Shown here piece by piece: positions 59,461-64,000 of a stretch of DNA of 64,000 bases (the first letter of the stretch is position 1; every line of letters begins with the position of its first letter). A model generated the notes under the pieces. That model saw only the letters and a list, made by a program, of their open reading frames with translations, was not told where the DNA came from and searched no databases. Source of the stretch: Oehlia diaphana (Eukaryota; Glomeromycota; Glomeromycetes; Glomerales; Glomeraceae). The DNA lies in assembly GCA_003833135.1 (NCBI GenBank), contig QZLH01000259.1, positions 1-64,000 on the forward strand, in the 5' to 3' direction. The position numbers were made by a program, and so were the translations under genes.

Positions 59461-60680
59461 GGTTATTTTTATATATAAAATTTACTAATTTACGAATATT
59501 TACCTATCGTAAATTTATGTGTGAACAAGAAAAAAAAAATTTTTTTTTTTTCTCCCGTCTAATTTAAACAAACAAAAAAGAGTCTAAACCATATTAAAAC
59601 GTTCGGTCATTTCCGTCCCGTAAATTTTTGTCAGGTTACACGATGTCAAAAAAACAAGGCCTTCTTTTTGATTATTATGTAGTTAGCCGTCAAAAAGCGT
59701 AGCCCCATTCCTGATTTGTCGATCACTCGGACCCGTATAATCGTGGAAATATCACGGAATTCCATGGAAGATCTATCGGCGATCAAAAGTGCAACTACTA
59801 TAACTACTATTTTTGCGGCAAACTACATTATAATCCATCTTTGGATAGAATGATGATCATTTTAAAGAAATAATTCGAAGCAAACTACAATAATGAAGTT
59901 GCCAAATCCAGAATCCAGGCAGGGAATTAGGAAAACTTGACTGTGAATTCTATAGGCTGGAGATTAAAATTCGTTATAGTGAGAAATTCACTATACTGAG
60001 GATCATATATATATAAAAATCTGTACCTGAACTTTTCTTCATTATAGCAAGTTATTCATCAGCAGGGAAGTTCAATATTTTAACCCCTCAACGACTATAT
60101 AAAAATTCACTATAGAGAGGGTGAAATTGAAGAAAGTTATAGCAAAATAGATTCTCTAGTAAAGGACTTTAAGTAAAGGCTTATTGACTTATATTTAATT
60201 CTTTCTTAATTAAATGATCGTTAAAATTAATTAACATTCTTTTTAAATAATTTGAAAATATTTCATAATTTCCCATTTTAATCTTATATCATTTATTATA
60301 ATTACCCTTTTTATAATTACCAAATACAGTATATCATCAAAAATTGTAACTTCAGATTACAACCTAGGGTTACAAAGGATTACGGCTCAAAATTACACAA
60401 AAGTACAAAAAGTGTGCTGTATTAAAGTTGTAATACGAAATTATATCGTAAATTGTAATTGGTTGTATTTCAAATTAGTGTAATGAAATCACAGTTACTA
60501 CAATCATTTTTTATCAAAATTAGATTAGCAGAATTTGGACAAAATTCCAGCCCGGATTAAGTTTTTTGCTGTGCTGTAAATGTGAATGGGGTGTAACGGT
60601 CAAAAATGGATGAAATGAACAATTAATAATAGCCAATATTTTAATAAGAACTATATGAACCCTATTACATAAAGTTACAA
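59461..60680. other. gene-free region
   Basis: 59960-60170 carries several TTATAGTGA/TCACTATA words in inverted order (TCGTTATAGTGAGAAATTCA and AAATTCACTATAGAGAGGG), probably a degraded TIR element of the same style as 1161-1588, but its ends could not be fixed. 60340-60500 is rich in GTTACAA/TTGTAA words. No gene seen. Confidence 0.45.
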
Positions 60681-61030
60681 CTTTTACGGCAATACTTTAT
60701 CGACTTTACGACAATATTTTATCGACTTTACAGCAATACGTTATCAACTTTTACGGCAATACTTTATCAACTTTACGACAATATTTTATCGACTTTACAG
60801 CAATACTTTATCAACTTTACGACAATATTTTATCGACTTTTCGGCAATACGTTATCAACTTTACGGCAATACTTTATCGACTTTACAGCAATACGTTATC
60901 AACTTTTACGGCAATACTTTATCAACTTTACGACAATATTTTATCGACTTTTCGGCAATACGTTATCAACTTTACGGCAATACTTTATCGACTTTACAGC
61001 TATCAACTTTACGGCAAATACGTCACAACT
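60681..61030. repeat. 22-bp minisatellite, about 16 units
   Basis: Head-to-tail copies of CTTTACGGCAATACTTTATCGA with variants (ACGACAATATTTT, ACAGCAATACGTT, TTCGGCAATACG). Variant units recur in a higher-order pattern: the five-unit run beginning with the CTTTTACGGC type at about 60750 is seen again near 60900. Units carry CGA or CAA at their ends. Confidence 0.93.
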
Positions 61031-61853
61031 TTTACAACCTGATTACAACCATTACGGCAGCAAACACTACTAATCCAACTTGATATAGACATAATAATTT
61101 TTAATTTCATAATTATTTATTTATATTATCAAATAATTCATTAAAATCTAATAAATAATAATTTCAGGTATTTTTTTTTTAATAATATCATTTGGACCAA
61201 GTATATTTAGGATTTAAATTTGATATTAGATTAGAGATTTTTTTTAAAAAAATTTAATATACTCTCATATTTTTATAATAAATATCTTCCACTTTTTTTT
61301 AAATCGTTTCCTTTTTAATTGGATTAATTGAATTGAGAAAATTAAAAAAAAAAGATTTTCTTGAGTTAAATCAATTGATTCAAACAAAATTTTTTTTCAG
61401 GAATTTAATATCTTCAATTATGACATAAAGTACGGTATCAGGCAACATCGACAATTAAAATTTAAAAAATAATTATAGTATTATTTGTTTATTATTTATT
61501 TTTGAAATATTATATTTATATAATTATTATTATCTACCGATCGATCACATACAACATACAAAGTATTATTAGTGTTATCCAATGTAAGAATTCGCCAATA
61601 AATATCGTATATCTAAAAACATGTACCATCAAGTAAATTATTACTAAACATAATTTAATATGATCATACATGTACAGTATGAGATCGTTTCCCTATACTC
61701 AATGTAATATTGTAATATCGTAATATTGTTATCGTATTATTAGTTATCCTCATAAGCTCATGCAAGATTTTACATAATTGTTAATTAGGTCGGTTACTAT
61801 GCATTAGCATAATAATAAAATTATTGGGAGACGGTCCCGTCAAACCGATAATA

Positions 61854-61903
61854 TTATTATTGGATGATTAAACTATATAATAGTCTAATCATCCAATAAT
61901 ATA
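61854..61903. repeat. about 48-bp near-perfect palindrome
   Basis: ATTATTGGATGATTAAACTA is followed by its reverse complement TAGTCTAATCATCCAATAAT after a TATAA centre, with one or two mispairs. It could extrude as a cruciform or be a tiny inverted-repeat element. Confidence 0.8.
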
Positions 61904-61933
61904 TAAATATTGATATCTTTCACGGGGATCAAT

Positions 61934-61960
61934 GATTTTCACGGCTGCGCCGTGAAAATC
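61934..61960. repeat. perfect 12-bp stem hairpin
   Basis: GATTTTCACGGC, loop TGC, GCCGTGAAAATC. An outer TTTCACGGGGATC copy precedes it at 61917. It has no T-run behind it and is not a bacterial terminator in this eukaryotic context. Confidence 0.8.
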
Positions 61961-62712
61961 ATGATATTCCAGTGACTCCGGGAAAGTATCCGTACCATAA
62001 AGTCCTTATTTTGACTAATAATGATAGACTTTTTTATCTATCTTTTAAATAAATCCCACCGTGAGAATACCAAGAAAAAAAAAAAATCACAAATTTTTTA
62101 ACTAAGAACCGAGGGATAAATCGTAATATTATTCATTCACCCTCTAAAAAATTATCAATATGATTTGGTCATTTATTTATTTTGAGAGAGGGGAAAAAAA
62201 TCAACTTTATTAAAAAAAAAAAAACCAATAAAAAAAACGGATTAAAAGAATACTAAACTAAATAAGTTTTAGTAAATTTTTTAAGAAAAATTCATATGAT
62301 ATTAATATTGATCGTCGTTTCCTAATTAGTAATTGTATCTAACTTATGTTAGATTAAGAAAAACTTTTAAGAAGAAAAGCCATACCGCGCAAATAACAAT
62401 ACGAATAAATACGAATAAGGAAGATAAGGAATTTGATTATTATTGTAAATCATTTTTGAAATTTGGGTGTATTTTTGTCAGAAAAAATCCTTTGTTCTTT
62501 TTTTCTTTGATATTGTTAAAACATATTATTTTTATCTTAATTCAAAAATTCAAAAAAAAAAACTTGTTTTTTAACTTTTCAAAAATAATTAAACTTGTAT
62601 GTTTAATGATTATTACTGTATATATTATTAAGTTTAATAATCATAATTTCTTTGGTTATGAAAAATTAAAATTGAACCGATTAAATTAATTCTTCGATTT
62701 GCTTGAACTTTA

Positions 62713-62900
62713 AAAAAAAAATACCATCAATCGAATTTTTTCTTTCATAAAAAAAACGAACTTTCTATAATAACTTTCTATACCAATTTGTGATACAATT
62801 ACTTCTCCGTTCATAAGGCTTTTGAAAACTGGCTCATGACCTGGAATGACCGGTATTATGCAAGAAGATCCTTTCTTCTGCTTGATGTCGATAGATAAAT
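62713..62900 (-). other. possible coding fragment, unassigned
   Basis: The minus-strand frame without ATG reads KQKKGSSCIIPVIPGHEP, then KSLMNGEVIVSQIGI. Its composition is protein-like, unlike the surrounding AT-rich sequence. It may be an exon of a gene or a relic. The plus-strand 118-residue frame at 62333-62689 looks like AT-driven chance. Confidence 0.25.
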
Positions 62901-63085
62901 TGTTTCTTCTAAATATTCAAAAAAGAAAGGAAATAAGGATAAAAGAAAATTCTTTTTTTATTGATAATGAGGTCATAAAGTCTTATGATAAAAAAGTTTT
63001 TGAGGAAAAAAAAATATGATGAAAAGAATGGTTGCATCTGATAAAGCAATCACACTTTTTAGCGTATGACCAATTCACTAAATCT

Positions 63086-63424
63086 GGGGTCGCTTAAAGC
63101 CGGATTGAACACGTGACTTAACATTTTATAAATAGGTCATTTTTTATGAACTAAAATTAACATAAATATGAAAGTTCATAGAATAAGTATATTTTTGTCT
63201 GCTCTAAAAGTTTACTTAGGGAAAAAAACAGTGTTTTTTGACTTTACATATGAATGAATAATATTTACTGATCATATCCAAAAATGGATGATGATATTCA
63301 AAACCCATGATGTGCATTAAGTAAACTTGCAAAGCAGGTTAATTATATGTTGGCGAAAAGTTTTTTTTGTAAAAAAAAATAAAATTTCAAGTCACGTGAT
63401 TGAGCCTGGCTTTAGAAGACCCCT
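63086..63424. mobile_element. about 340-bp TIR element with CACGTGAC inside its ends
   Basis: Left GGGGTCGCTTAAAGCCGGAT then TGAACACGTGACTTAA. Right, in reverse complement, GGGGTCTTCTAAAGCCAGGC then TCAATCACGTGACTTGAA. Roughly 45 bases match with a few indels. Non-coding interior. The remainder of 63425-64000 shows no gene. Confidence 0.75.
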
Positions 63425-64000
63425 AAAATTGGTAATTACATAAAAGGATAATCATAAACAACTCTAATGTTACGTTCTATCATATGAAAAGATGATTACT
63501 TACATAAGTGTACGACCATGATAAATATTGGATTATCAATACCGATTCCATACGAATACCTGATACAATTAGAAGGAATGATTATATTTAGCGTAAAAAA
63601 TGACGTAAAAATCTTATTTTTAGTAAAATAAATGTCTGCAATATTCTCTCATATAACCCTCGTATTATGAATTAAAATTAATTTCATTCAAAATTCCTTG
63701 TTATGGAGGAAAGATTCCTTATTATGGAGGAAATAATTTTTATAATTAAAATAATCAGGAATTTTTGTGTAGATTCATGTATCGAAATATTTAGATCATG
63801 CGGAAATAAAGTTTAGGGGCTAAGGAGCAAGTATATAGGAAAACCTGTTTAAAAGATTATTTATAGGTACATTTTCTCTGAGCAAATATTTGTTTATTTT
63901 CTGTGAATGATTCTTTGATTTTTCGGATCCTTTAATATTAAAGATAAATTGTTCTTTATCTTGTGTGATAATTAAATAATTATCTTTTAGTATTAATGTG

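Noticed and set aside
59950..60175. Another TIR element built of TTATAGTGA/TCACTATA words
   Set aside because: Inverted words are present but I could not place matching ends or a target duplication.
60681..61030. CRISPR-like array
   Set aside because: The 22-bp units are directly adjoining with no unique spacers, and the genome is eukaryotic; it is a minisatellite.
61934..61960. Rho-independent terminator
   Set aside because: The hairpin has no following T-run and the sequence is fungal, so a bacterial terminator is not applicable.
62333..62689. 118-residue Phe/Lys/Ile-rich frame
   Set aside because: Composition is what AT-rich DNA gives by chance; no signal, domain or splice context could be identified.

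Overview
This is AT-rich eukaryotic nuclear DNA with short spliceosomal introns, most likely from an arbuscular mycorrhizal fungus close to Rhizophagus (Glomeromycotina). That assignment is inference. It rests on the mix of families: Sel1-repeat and F-box proteins, Crinkler-like genes, RNA-dependent RNA polymerase, a lineage-typical PD-(D/E)XK-like repeat family, amplified transporters, and dense small transposons with many CACGTG sites. No tRNA or rRNA gene was seen. There is one 709-base gap of Ns and a single N at 30835.

Layout. 1-7.3 kb (+ strand): a damaged multi-exon PD-(D/E)XK-like gene with a tandem exon duplication, then two broken Crinkler-like genes, the second with its own nuclease-like C-terminus. 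7.3-12.2 kb: eroded exons on the - strand and gene-poor sequence. 12.4-13.9 kb: an intact F-box/LRR-like gene (-). 14.5-48 kb: a segmentally amplified block whose unit is a small four-exon gene of unknown function (+) facing an MFS anion:cation symporter gene (-). Four MFS copies are present; two look dead and two look intact. The small gene is intact only once. This block is full of small transposons (TA-flanked TIR elements, a foldback, a Helitron-like family, a tRNA-derived SINE), and paralogous copies give natural empty sites. 25-33.7 kb interrupts the array with an LRAT-like fragment, the gap, and two copies of an unrecognised repeated gene.

48.6-59.3 kb is the functional-looking end. 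An apparently complete RNA-dependent RNA polymerase gene (-, RRM at the N-terminus, catalytic DLDGD split by an intron and partly carried by a 16-nt micro-exon) lies head-to-head with an intact gene for a protein with three dsRBD-like segments (+). This is a candidate RNA-silencing gene pair. A Sel1-repeat protein (-) follows. 59.4-64 kb holds no confident gene, but has a 22-bp minisatellite, two strong palindromes and a TIR element.

If the silencing pair is real, it sits next to one of the most transposon-laden, duplicated parts of the window, the kind of sequence such a pathway acts on. That link is inference.
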